DNA of 64,000 nucleotides from Laspinema sp963821735. Its GTDB lineage: Bacteria > Cyanobacteriota > Cyanobacteriia > Cyanobacteriales > Laspinemataceae. The notes under the pieces are model-generated. The model did not search any database and had not been told where the DNA came from. It saw only the letters and a list, made by a program, of their open reading frames with translations. The position numbers and the translations under genes are program-made. The stretch spans positions 558,001 to 622,000 of the forward strand of contig CAWGFK010000055.1 of assembly GCA_963821735.1 (NCBI GenBank), given 5' to 3'. Every line of letters starts with the position of its first letter. Within the stretch, counting starts at the first letter, position 1. Of the stretch, positions 17,448-26,128 are shown piece by piece.

Positions 17448-17787
17448 ACACCTTGCTCTGAGTATTTCTATTAGCTAGTTCTGCGTCAAGCGACTGAGTA
17501 AATTAATCGCTTTTGGTACTATCTCTTACTATCTTTACATTATTTGGACCGCGTTTGTTTAAAAAATCCGCTGTTTTACACAGACTTTATAAACGAGGCC
17601 GGAGTTTTTCCGGTTTGGCCCATTTTTTTAAAAAATGTAAAGTTTCTCTCCCTACCCTCCATGAGATTTTACCTTCATCGCCGTCTTGATTATAGCGGAC
17701 TGATGAGGTTGAGCTGGGTCGGGGTTACCTAACCGACTGACTCTCTGCTTCTTGCCAGCGATCGCCTTCCCCATCGGTGATCCCTGG
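17448..17787. other. Intergenic region between the HD-GYP regulator and the mnmD-like gene
   Basis: No gene, clear repeat or terminator with a T-tract was identified in these 340 bases. The promoter of the HD-GYP regulator should lie here. Confidence 0.4.
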
Positions 17788-18741
17788 CTATTTTTCTTCC
17801 ATGCTGGCCCATCTTTTTTTCCAAATAGAGGTGGGTTCTAATGGGGATAACGCTTGCTCCTGTTGACGGCGTTGCCGAATTTCCTCCGCTGAATCCGACA
17901 GGTTAGGGTCCCGATAGGGAGTCGCTGCGCGAGTCTGTAGATGTTCCTGTTCTTGGGGGGAAAGTGGGGGTAAATCGCGATCGCAAAAACTTGCGAGAGT
18001 TCCGGGCGATCGCCGTCCTACCGGCGCAGTAGCCCCAATTTTTAATCCTGCCGCCATTAATGCCGTTCTTACCGAGGCCGAACAAGAATAAGTTGCCAAT
18101 CTTCCCGTCGGACTCAAACAGCGCGCCACCCACCCTAAAAACTCCACTGTCCACAGTTGCGGACAATTCGGAGGGGAAAAAGGGTCTAAAAATATGGCAT
18201 CCGCTTGAAACCCTTGATTCACGACCTCTTGAATGGTTGTTCGGGCATCTCCGAGCCATAAGGTCCCTTGGAACTGGGGGGTAGTCAAAGTCCTCGCCCA
18301 CCTAGATTCGCCCTGTAACTCTAGGACCGAGGGCTGGACTGCTGGGATAGTCGATTTATCGTCTGCCCCTGGGCTTACCAGTGCAGCTAGAAGTTCAGGA
18401 ATCGGGGACTGCCAACTTTTTAGTAACCCAATCGCGATTGCCGCTTGGGGAATCGCCGCATCCAATTCCAACCCAACCCACTCCACCAAACAAGCGGGAT
18501 TAATTGACCAAATCGTCTCTAATGCTGATGCGGTATTGTACCCCAGTCCATAACATAAGTCAAGCAATCGCACTCGGGGATTTTGGGCTTTTTGGGCTAA
18601 CTCCGTAGGTTCTACAAATTTACACCGCGCCTCCTGCTGCGCCCCGTGGTACGAATGAAACAGTTCGCCAAATTCCGGGGAATAAAACGTAAAAGAGCCA
18701 TCAGAGGTCTCTTGAGGCGTCAAGGGCATCATTTCTGCCAT
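17788..18741 (-). CDS. MnmD/MnmC N-terminal-type tRNA-modifying methyltransferase (DUF752)
   Basis: A 317-residue SAM-dependent methyltransferase of the family that completes 5-methylaminomethyl-2-thiouridine at tRNA wobble position 34. Signatures: FYSPEFGELFHSYHGAQQEA at the N-terminus, the SAM loop RLLDLCYGLGYNTASALE, WVGLELD, LWLGDAR, and the motif DAIFLDPFSPPNCPQLWTVE that positions the substrate amine. A C-terminal ATYSCSASVRTAL strand and GFLAS-type end typical of the family follow. There is no FAD oxidase domain, so it corresponds to the MnmD-only architecture usual in cyanobacteria. Its start overlaps the end of the upstream DNA methylase gene by 13 bases, suggesting translational coupling. 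Confidence 0.88.
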   Translation of the reverse strand: MAEMMPLTPQETSDGSFTFYSPEFGELFHSYHGAQQEARCKFVEPTELAQKAQNPRVRLLDLCYGLGYNTASALETIWSINPACLVEWVGLELDAAIPQAAIAIGLLKSWQSPIPELLAALVSPGADDKSTIPAVQPSVLELQGESRWARTLTTPQFQGTLWLGDARTTIQEVVNQGFQADAIFLDPFSPPNCPQLWTVEFLGWVARCLSPTGRLATYSCSASVRTALMAAGLKIGATAPVGRRSPGTLASFCDRDLPPLSPQEQEHLQTRAATPYRDPNLSDSAEEIRQRRQQEQALSPLEPTSIWKKRWASMEEK

Positions 18742-20753
18742 AAGTCCGGGTCACCTCCTGCCACTAATTCTACACAAGCTTGGCGGGCCAATTTCCTAGC
18801 TTCTATTCGGTATTGAATCGTCTGCTTAACCATCTGCGCGATCCTCTCCCGACGCACTTTATCCTTGGGAATCGGTAAAATCAACTCCTGAATTCGATTC
18901 CCCAGAGAATCAATAATATCCTGAGTTAAGCGCTTGGCCAAGATTTGTTTCTGCACCGGAACCGAACTTAGGGCCGCTAACAACAAATAACAACAGAACG
19001 GACAGGTTTCCCGAACGCGCAATTTATAGAAATGACTTTGATAAAGAATCCGCGTATCATTCGCCGTAATCAACGCACAAGTTCCAATTAAATAAGTGCC
19101 ATCGCGTACCATCAAAATATCCCCCGCGCGCAGGTCCTGTTTTTGCGCCAAGGATTGATAAATCTCTTCACTCACCGAATGTTTAGGGTCGGCCTTAATT
19201 TCCCAATTAGAAATATCGGAAGTCCGGATAAAGGGAATATTGCCTGTTCCGTAGGCTAATTTGCCCACTTCATCGCCACTGCTCACCTCAATCATCCCGG
19301 CGGATATCAACTCTCCCATACAAATAAAGTCGTGACTGGTTTGGATGTCAACTAATTCTGAAATTGCAGCAGGATTGTAATAATGTGGCGCTAAAATGCC
19401 ATTTTGAATGCGATCGCAGCTTATCCAATACCCTAACTGACTAGGTTTTGTTAATAATCCTTGTTCATAGTCTCGGTAGCGGGCTGCAATTTCCGGTAAA
19501 TCATCCCGGTGAATCGGTTGTCCCCGGCTATCCCGTCCGCACCATTGAGCCTCCGCCATAAAAATATCTGGAGGGCTTTCATCCTCTGCTTTTTTGCCCG
19601 ATTTCTTTTGTAATAAAAGGAGGCAAGTTTTAGTATGAGTCCCGCCTTTTCCCGAAATTTTAAATAACACCTCGGGCATTCCAATCACAGCTTTAATGAT
19701 AGAATGGGCTTGAATATAATCCACCACATATCGATAGGTTTTGTTAGAAATTAGACTTTCAGGAACAACCATGCCAATTCGACCTCCGGGCCGAACCAGA
19801 GATAAACATCGTTCCACAAATAAGACCTGGGGCGGAACAGAAGGTTGCAATTTAGGCAGTTTTTGAAAAGATTGGCTCTTTTTTTCTAACCGCCATTGAT
19901 ATCCCAGTTCAAAGGTAGCCTGGACCTGGGGAGATGAAGCCACAATCCGACTTCCAAAGGGAGGATTTGTCAGGACAATATCAAATTCACCGACCTGAGT
20001 TGGGAAGGGTAACGTCTGGGAATTAGATCCATATTTCTGATCCCGATGGAGATAAAAATTGGGGGTGATGGATTCCCGTTTCCAAGCGAGGGAATCCGCA
20101 CAAAAAACCTGAGCCGATTTGAGGGTCAACAGCGATAAACGGGCCGATGCTAATCCGGCGAGATAGTGGTCTTTATCCAGTCCAAAAACTGTGGAGAGGA
20201 TTTGTTGAACAGAGGCTCCCGATGCTCTTAAATGACGAGCAGCCACGCTTAAAAATCCACCCGCCCCACAAGCTGGATCAATCAGCATTTCTCCGGGAAG
20301 GGGATTGACTAAGGCCACCAGCAAGGCGATCGCATTCAGCGGCGTAAAAAACTGCCCCTCCTGGCCACGAATTTGTGACCCCATAAACACTTCATAAATC
20401 TCTCCAAAGGGGTCATGAGTAGCTGTATCTAAGTCAGCCATATCGAGTAGAGTATCAATTTGAGCCAGACATTGAGGGTCGAGTAACAAAGGTTGGTCTG
20501 GGGGAAAGAGGGTGGGCAAAAGCTGCCGAAGTTCGGCAAATGACTGGTGATATCGATGGGCGATCGCCTCTACACTGGTTTTGTCATAACTCGGGTCAAA
20601 TAAAGAAGGATTTTGCTGAAAATATAGCTTGCAAAATAAGCATTTTATCGTTTCTTGTAGTAAGGTTTCATCCCGAGTTGCACCGAGGAAGGAACCCACG
20701 AGATAATTCCGAATCTGTCGATACACCGCTTTAGAATCTCGTTCTAGGTTCAT
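18729..20753 (-). CDS. N6-adenine DNA methylase with fused C-terminal recognition domain, orphan
   Basis: A 674-residue HsdM-like methylase. Helical N-terminus; QEGQFFTPLNAIALLV leads into the catalytic core with SAM motif DPACGAGGF (159-167) and catalytic NPPFG (263-267), then LVRPGGRIGMVVPESLI. From about residue 470 the protein has a domain like a type I specificity subunit half: IPFIRTSDISNWEI, LRAGDILMVRDGTYLIG, ILYQSHFYKLRV and LILPIPK. Fusion of methylase and target-recognition domain suggests a self-contained modification enzyme. No restriction subunit, nuclease or helicase gene lies nearby, so it may be an orphan methylase acting in regulation, or the remains of a type IIG/I-like system. 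Confidence 0.88.
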   Translation of the reverse strand: MNLERDSKAVYRQIRNYLVGSFLGATRDETLLQETIKCLFCKLYFQQNPSLFDPSYDKTSVEAIAHRYHQSFAELRQLLPTLFPPDQPLLLDPQCLAQIDTLLDMADLDTATHDPFGEIYEVFMGSQIRGQEGQFFTPLNAIALLVALVNPLPGEMLIDPACGAGGFLSVAARHLRASGASVQQILSTVFGLDKDHYLAGLASARLSLLTLKSAQVFCADSLAWKRESITPNFYLHRDQKYGSNSQTLPFPTQVGEFDIVLTNPPFGSRIVASSPQVQATFELGYQWRLEKKSQSFQKLPKLQPSVPPQVLFVERCLSLVRPGGRIGMVVPESLISNKTYRYVVDYIQAHSIIKAVIGMPEVLFKISGKGGTHTKTCLLLLQKKSGKKAEDESPPDIFMAEAQWCGRDSRGQPIHRDDLPEIAARYRDYEQGLLTKPSQLGYWISCDRIQNGILAPHYYNPAAISELVDIQTSHDFICMGELISAGMIEVSSGDEVGKLAYGTGNIPFIRTSDISNWEIKADPKHSVSEEIYQSLAQKQDLRAGDILMVRDGTYLIGTCALITANDTRILYQSHFYKLRVRETCPFCCYLLLAALSSVPVQKQILAKRLTQDIIDSLGNRIQELILPIPKDKVRRERIAQMVKQTIQYRIEARKLARQACVELVAGGDPDLWQK

Positions 20754-20807
20754 GTTAAACCCACTCCAAATTGGGAAACGTAGTTGAAGTTTTATAGTAG
20801 TCTTAAA

Positions 20808-20918
20808 GGGAGCATCTCAATTTGGCAAAGAGACCTAACCCCCCGGCGCCCCTTCCCTACGAGGGAAGGGGGAGCAAGACGTATAAATTCCCCTTTGAGG
20901 CCAAATTGAGATGCTCCC
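20808..20918. mobile_element. MITE-like element with perfect 19-bp terminal inverted repeats, copy 1
   Basis: A 111-bp non-coding element bounded by GGGAGCATCTCAATTTGGC (20808-20826) and its exact reverse complement (20900-20918). The interior carries a second palindrome, CCCCTTCCCT...AGGGAAGGGG. A close second copy is at 49066-49177. No transposase is encoded. Clear target-site duplications are not visible; the flanks CTTAAA and CCTAAA are only similar. Confidence 0.8.
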
Positions 20919-20973
20919 GTCCTAAATCAGTTGTGGAAGACGATGGCGGCCCCCAACATAAGGCGGCCCAGAA

Positions 20974-21017
20974 CGGGAGAGGGGACGGGGGTGAGGTACA
21001 AATCATTTAGGATTGCT
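20974..21017. repeat. Dispersed repeat B, copy 1
   Basis: The stretch containing GTGAGGTACAAATCATTTAG and ending in GATTGCT recurs in inverted orientation at 48560-48604 with only a few differences. Both copies lie close to a copy of the MITE-like element. Confidence 0.7.
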
Positions 21018-21137
21018 ATAGTAGTCCTAAATCATTGGTCTTACGGGTCTACCTTGGAAACTCTTGGAGTGCGAGCATTTTGCTCGTTTTTTTTATCAAC
21101 AACTACAGCAAGACGGGCTATAAAAAACTTATCCTTG

Positions 21138-22143
21138 TCAAGGGGACAGTACCCTCTTGCCGAGACGTTCCAGGGCCAATAACCCGGCACCATAAGCGGG
21201 TTCATGGCGGGGGGAGAGGACTTGAACCCGAGGAAAGTGGGTGCGAAGGGAGTCCCGGAACCGATCGCCCAGATGGCAGACACTGCGCCAGACTCCACCA
21301 ATGGTAACCACCTCAAATGCCTGATCCGGGGTAAATAGGGCCGAGGCAACGGTTTGAGTCGTCAGGACCAACTCTGCTGCCGCATCCTCCAAAATCTGGA
21401 GGGCGATCGCATCTCCGGCAGCAGCAGCGCGATCGACTAGGAGAGATAATGCGGCAATTTCAGTCACCCCCCATCCGCGTCGATAGATAACTTCGATCAG
21501 GTCTTCTAACTGGTTCAAATTAAGATAATCTAATAAAGCATCCGTGAGTAAGGTCTTGGGTCCTCGCCCATCATGCGATCGCGCTGCCGCCCGTAATCCG
21601 GCGATCGCAATCTGATACCCACTGCCTTCATCCCCAAATCGATACCCCCACCCGCCAGCGCGTTTACTCTCTCCCTGAGAATTGCATCCGTATGCGATCG
21701 AACCTGTACCAGCAACGATCGCCACCCCCGAAGCGGATCCCGTCCCTCCCACCAAGGCGATCGCGCAGTCATGAGTCACCACCACCCCCTCAGACTGTAG
21801 ATGCCAGTGAATCGGCAGGGGACTCTCCTGCGTACAACCCCGCCACCAAACCTTGCACCACCTGGACATCTGCCGGACGTCCCACCCCAGCTAATCCCAC
21901 ACCAATTCCGGCGATCGCCACCCCCGGGAGTTCCTTCACCGCTAAGGCGATCGCCTGTGAGATCGACTCCCTTGCTGCCGCCAATCCAATGGTTTGATAA
22001 TTCGAGGGTCCTGCCTCACCCCGTCCGGCGATCGACCCGGTTTCATCCATCACCAGGCAAACCGTCTTCGTCCCTCCGCCATCAATGCCCAGCACCCAGT
22101 CTGTGTTATCGTTAAACTCTGAATCCCTGACCCCATCGCTCAT
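21138..22143 (-). CDS. BadF/BadG-type sugar kinase (N-acetylglucosamine kinase-like), one frameshift
   Basis: An ASKHA-fold kinase, probably phosphorylating N-acetylglucosamine for cell-wall recycling. From ATG 22143 the N-terminus reads WVLGIDGGGTKTVCLVMDE, the phosphate-1 loop, then AGPSNYQTIG and GVGLAGVGRPADVQ. The frame shifts by one base around 21810-21835 and continues SPLPIHWHLQSEGVVVTHDC, AIALVGGTG, then SGVAIVAGTGSIAYG (phosphate-2), GGWGYRFGDEGSGYQIA and the adenosine motif VVTIGGVW. Both halves fit the family with no missing segment, so one indel is the only defect. A TTG six bases upstream of the ATG is an alternative start. Substrate is inferred. Confidence 0.82.
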
Positions 22144-22350
22144 TCCCAACTTTTAACCCCCTAACCTGACATCCACAACCCACCGCCACCGGCGCAAACA
22201 ACCGACCTCCCCTTAGTCCCGACAATACCCGGTTTACCCCGACTGTCCTCTATCCAGGGTGGTGATTATCACCGCAAAACGTTACCCTGTATAAGATAGC
22301 GTCCATGAGCTCAATTGCTGAAATTCAGTCTTAAAGATAGATTCATCACC

Positions 22351-24945
22351 ATGTCAAACCAATACTCTTATTTTGATACAGAAAACAACGCTCATAAAAC
22401 CTTTGAACTCCCAGGGGCCAAACCCCATTACAACCCCGATCGCCCCGGACAAGTCGAACATATCTGCTTAGATTTGGCCCTGGACCTGGCCCATCAAAGC
22501 TATCAAGGGACTTGCAGCATTCGCCTGATGCCCGTGAGAACCGGCATCGATCGCCTGACTTTAGATGCCGTCAACCTGAATATTCAGGAAGTCACCATCA
22601 GCGATACCCCCCAACCCTTTGATTATGATGGGGAACGGCTAGAAATTCACCTCACCCAACCCACTCAAGCAGAACATCCCCTCACCCTAGTGGTCGCCTA
22701 CGGGGTGGAACAGCCCCAGCGTGGCCTCTATTTTATCGGCCCAGATGCCCATTATCCCAACAAATCTGTCCAAGTTTGGACCCAAGGGGAAGATGAAGAT
22801 TCCCGCTTCTGGTTTCCCTGTTTTGACTACCCCGGACAACTCGCCACCTCAGAAATTCGAGTTCGGGTTCCCAAACCCTACCTCGCCATTTCTAATGGGG
22901 AACTGATTTCCACGGAAGAAGAAGGCAGCGATAAAATTTATCACTGGTTCCAAAAACAGGTTCATCCCACCTATTTAATGACCTTAGCGGTGGGGGATTT
23001 TGCCGAAATTTGTGACGAATGGAATGGCAAACCTGTAGTTTACTATGTAGCCAAAAGTCGCGAAGAAGATGCCCGTCGCAGCATGGGTAAAACCCCGCGC
23101 ATGATGGAATATTTTAGTGAGGCGTTTGGCTATGCTTATCCTTATCCCAAATACGCCCAAGTTTGCGTGGAAGATTTTATCTTTGGGGGGATGGAAAATA
23201 CTTCAACTACCCTGCTGACCGATCGCTGTCTGTTGGATGAACGCGCTCAACTGGATAACCAACGCACGGAAAGTTTAGTCGCCCATGAACTCGCCCACCA
23301 ATGGTTTGGGGATTTAGTGGTGATTAAACATTGGTCTCATGCCTGGATTAAAGAAGGGATGGCTTCTTATTCCGAGGTGTTATGGACTCATGAAGAATAT
23401 GGTCCAGAAGATGCGGCTTATTATTTGCTCAATGAAGCGCGGAGTTATTTGAATGAAGATAAAACCCGCTATCGGCGACCGATTGTCACTCACGTTTATC
23501 GCGAGGCGATCGAACTCTATGACCGCCACTTGTATGAAAAAGGCGCTTGCGTTTATCACATGATTCGGGCCGAATTAGGGGATGAATTGTTTTTTAAAGC
23601 GATTCATACCTTTGTTAACGATAACGCCCATCAAACTGTAGAAACCGTGGACTTGTTGCGGGCCATTGAAAAAGCCACGGGTCGCAATTTGATGTTCTTG
23701 TTTGACCAATATGTGTATCGCGGGGGACATCCGGATTATAAAGTTTCTTATAACTGGGATGGAGACAGCAAACTGGCGAAAGTCACGGTTACCCAAAGTC
23801 ATGTCAAAACCACCGGGGAAAAAGGGAATGAGAAAGAGTTATTTGACCTAAAAATTCCCATTGGATTTGGGTACAAAAATGGGGAACCTCTGAAAACCTT
23901 TACGGTGCGCGTGAATCAGCGGGAACAGAGTTTTTATTTTCCCCTAGAGGAGAAGCCGAGTTATATTAGCTTTGATGTGGGGAATGCCACCCTCAAAACG
24001 GTGCAGTTAGAGTATCCAGTCGCGGAATTGAAAGCACAGTTACAGGATGACCCTGACCCGGTATCGCGGATTTATGCGGCGGTTGCTTTGGCGAAAAAAG
24101 GGGGATTAGAAGCGGTTAAAGCGCTGGGTTCTGCTTTGAAAACCGAACGGTTTTGGGGGGTGCGTGTCGAGGTGGCGAAACAACTTGGAAAGATTAAATT
24201 AGACCAAGCATTTGAACCGTTAACAGTTGGGTTGCAGGATGAAGATGCGCGGGTGCGATATGCGGTGGTGGAGACATTAGCGCATCATAAAACCCCGGAA
24301 AGCTATCAGGCGATCGCCCAAGTGTTGGAACGAGGAGATGCCAGTTATAATGTGGAAGCGGCAGCCGCCCGAGCAGTCGCCTCAATCTGTGCCGGGAAAC
24401 GGAATGAACCTTTGGATGAAGGGGATGCGATCGCCCGGTTACAAAAGGTGTTGCAGGAACGCGCCGGATGGAATGAAGTGGTTCGCAGTGGGGCAATTTC
24501 CGGCTTAAGCAAGCTCAAAACCTCAGAAGATGCGCTCGATATCATTCTGGATTATACCGCCAATGGTGTGCCCCAACCCCTGCGATTAGCGGCAATTCGT
24601 GCGATCGGTAGCATTTCAACGGGTCAAACCCCGGGGAATTTAGAGCGAATTTTGGACCGTCTCTCGGACTTATCTGCGGAAACCTTTTTCTTGACGCAAG
24701 TTGCCGTTGCCTCAGCATTGGGACAAATGGAGACACCCAAAGCGATCGGGATTTTACAAAGTTTAGCCGATGCCACTCCCGATGGCCGGGTTCGTCGCGT
24801 CGCGGAAGAAGCGGTTGCCAAGGTTGAGAAAAATATTGGATCGGATAAAGCGGTGAAGCAATTACGCCATGAACTGGACCAGATTAAGAAAGAAAATCAG
24901 GAACTCCGCAGTCGGTTGGAAAATTTAGAAGCGAAAACCAAATAA
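22351..24945 (+). CDS. M1 family aminopeptidase with C-terminal HEAT repeats
   Basis: A zinc aminopeptidase of 864 residues counted from ATG 22351 (a TTG 36 bases upstream is possible but less likely). The N-terminal beta domain is followed by the exopeptidase motif GGMEN (279-283), the zinc site HELAHQW (312-318) and WIKEGMASYSE with the third ligand Glu335. From about residue 575 the usual C-terminal domain is replaced by HEAT-type helical pairs such as DPVSRIYAAVALAKKGGLEA, ERFWGVRVEVAKQLGKI and DARVRYAVVETLAHHKTPES. The last 30 residues form a coiled coil (LRHELDQIKKENQELRSRLE). The HEAT part may dock substrates or partners. A perfect 20-bp terminator stem follows. Confidence 0.92.
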   Translation: MSNQYSYFDTENNAHKTFELPGAKPHYNPDRPGQVEHICLDLALDLAHQSYQGTCSIRLMPVRTGIDRLTLDAVNLNIQEVTISDTPQPFDYDGERLEIHLTQPTQAEHPLTLVVAYGVEQPQRGLYFIGPDAHYPNKSVQVWTQGEDEDSRFWFPCFDYPGQLATSEIRVRVPKPYLAISNGELISTEEEGSDKIYHWFQKQVHPTYLMTLAVGDFAEICDEWNGKPVVYYVAKSREEDARRSMGKTPRMMEYFSEAFGYAYPYPKYAQVCVEDFIFGGMENTSTTLLTDRCLLDERAQLDNQRTESLVAHELAHQWFGDLVVIKHWSHAWIKEGMASYSEVLWTHEEYGPEDAAYYLLNEARSYLNEDKTRYRRPIVTHVYREAIELYDRHLYEKGACVYHMIRAELGDELFFKAIHTFVNDNAHQTVETVDLLRAIEKATGRNLMFLFDQYVYRGGHPDYKVSYNWDGDSKLAKVTVTQSHVKTTGEKGNEKELFDLKIPIGFGYKNGEPLKTFTVRVNQREQSFYFPLEEKPSYISFDVGNATLKTVQLEYPVAELKAQLQDDPDPVSRIYAAVALAKKGGLEAVKALGSALKTERFWGVRVEVAKQLGKIKLDQAFEPLTVGLQDEDARVRYAVVETLAHHKTPESYQAIAQVLERGDASYNVEAAAARAVASICAGKRNEPLDEGDAIARLQKVLQERAGWNEVVRSGAISGLSKLKTSEDALDIILDYTANGVPQPLRLAAIRAIGSISTGQTPGNLERILDRLSDLSAETFFLTQVAVASALGQMETPKAIGILQSLADATPDGRVRRVAEEAVAKVEKNIGSDKAVKQLRHELDQIKKENQELRSRLENLEAKTK

Positions 24946-24992
24946 GGCGGTGAGTTTCAAAGGGGTCGGGTGGATCGGAATCATTTGACCCA

Positions 24993-25034
24993 TTCAGAGA
25001 AGAAAACCCGCTGTAGCGGGTTTTCTTCTCTGAA
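24993..25034. terminator. Bidirectional terminator, perfect 20-bp stem
   Basis: Bases 24993-25012 pair perfectly with 25015-25034; the core is AACCCGCT / AGCGGGTT with flanking A- and T-rich arms. It lies between two convergent genes and its arms provide T-tracts in both directions. Confidence 0.9.
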
Positions 25035-25080
25035 TTGTTCGACATAAAGGCTGATAGAATTTGGTACAAAAAAATCGGGT

Positions 25081-25434
25081 TTATTCTAGGGTTAACTGTA
25101 AGTTAGGACAAAGTTTAAGAAAATTTTGTAGTGACTTACGTTGCCAGGGAATGTCATCAGAACCGATGACGGCCAGTTGAATGGTTTTCTTTTTTCGCAT
25201 AGCGATCGCAAACTTAGAAAGCATACTAATCCCCGAACTATTTAGAAACTCTAGCTTTTTAAGGTCTAGGGTAATCATGGGGGGATTACGTTCAGCAATC
25301 TCATTGAGTAACGCGGTGATCGGAGCATAATCCGCTGACCCGGTGAGACTCAGTTCCCCTTCAATTTTAACCGTTACGGATTCCGCAATATACTGTACAC
25401 TGTAGTCTTCACCTTTGATTTCTTGAAAATTCAT
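25081..25434 (-). CDS. STAS-domain anti-sigma-factor-antagonist-like protein
   Basis: A 117-residue single STAS domain. It has the beta-strand VTVKIEGELSLTGSADY, the conserved LDLKKLEFLNSSGISMLSKF in which the Ser pair is the expected phosphorylation site, and the following helix-strand IQLAVIGSDD. It is the third gene of an operon after a SpoIIE-type phosphatase and a kinase-like protein. In partner switching the kinase phosphorylates the STAS protein and the phosphatase reverses it; the STAS state then controls a downstream target, unknown here. A C-terminal KSLQNFLKLCPNLQLTLE is typical of the cyanobacterial members near icfG. Confidence 0.85.
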   Translation of the reverse strand: MNFQEIKGEDYSVQYIAESVTVKIEGELSLTGSADYAPITALLNEIAERNPPMITLDLKKLEFLNSSGISMLSKFAIAMRKKKTIQLAVIGSDDIPWQRKSLQNFLKLCPNLQLTLE

Positions 25435-25514
25435 GTTCTATTACCTCCGGAGCAGGTGCTCTGGTTAAAGTTTACCTGAACTGGACTCATCCCGGTTAAA
25501 ATCCATTCCTAACG

Positions 25515-26105
25515 TTACAAAACCAGTTGAACGAGGGTGGTGGTCAGAAAGAGTTCAGAATGCTCGGGAATCGGTTCAAATTTCCACCCTAATTTTGCAG
25601 AGTAGTCATTAATCATGGTCAGAAATCCCAGGCCAGAATCGTGACTATTTTCCTCTAAAGCATTTTTTTCCAGATGCTCCAGATATAACTCTTGCGGGTC
25701 TGAGGAGAGCAGTTTTTCAATAAAGGCTTTAAAGCGATCGCCTGCTTCTAGGGTGACTGTATTTCTGGACATTAAAACAATTTTCTTTTCCGGATTCTCG
25801 ATGAAATGAATTCCAAATCTCACCGGATATTCATCCGAAGGACTATGAAATTTCATGGTATTTTCTAACAGTTCATTGGCGATATAGCTCACCGAACCTT
25901 TGTAGTCTTGTTGACGGCGTTTAGCCTGGGGGTCATTATCGTCAATAGGCAAAAAGGTCGCTAAATAATCCGCCACAAAATAAGCCGATAATAAGTTATT
26001 TCGCCAGCGGTTTTTAATCGGACGAGCGTTAGCGGAAAAGCCAATATCTAAATAATCATGCCCGGGAGGTAAATCGTGGAGAAAGTCTCCAAATATTTCA
26101 CTCAT
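25515..26105 (-). CDS. GHKL-type switch kinase, DUF6272/SiaB-like
   Basis: A 196-residue protein with a divergent histidine-kinase-like ATPase fold. The N box ANELLENTMKFH and the later glycine box HDSGLGFLTMINDYSAKLG are clear. It lies 23 bases downstream of the SpoIIE phosphatase gene and 80 bases upstream of the STAS gene. By analogy with SiaB and the Slr1861-type kinase it should phosphorylate the STAS partner on Ser. No signal peptide or membrane segment is present. Kinase activity and partner identity are inferred from domain and operon context. Confidence 0.75.
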   Translation of the reverse strand: MSEIFGDFLHDLPPGHDYLDIGFSANARPIKNRWRNNLLSAYFVADYLATFLPIDDNDPQAKRRQQDYKGSVSYIANELLENTMKFHSPSDEYPVRFGIHFIENPEKKIVLMSRNTVTLEAGDRFKAFIEKLLSSDPQELYLEHLEKNALEENSHDSGLGFLTMINDYSAKLGWKFEPIPEHSELFLTTTLVQLVL

Positions 26106-26128
26106 GACCGTCTCAACTCCTTTTCAAC

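Noticed and set aside
18729..20753. Complete restriction-modification or BREX-like defence island
   Set aside because: No nuclease, helicase or other defence gene is next to the methylase.
24993..25034. Attachment site from a perfect palindrome
   Set aside because: Its position between convergent genes and A/T-rich arms fit a bidirectional terminator.
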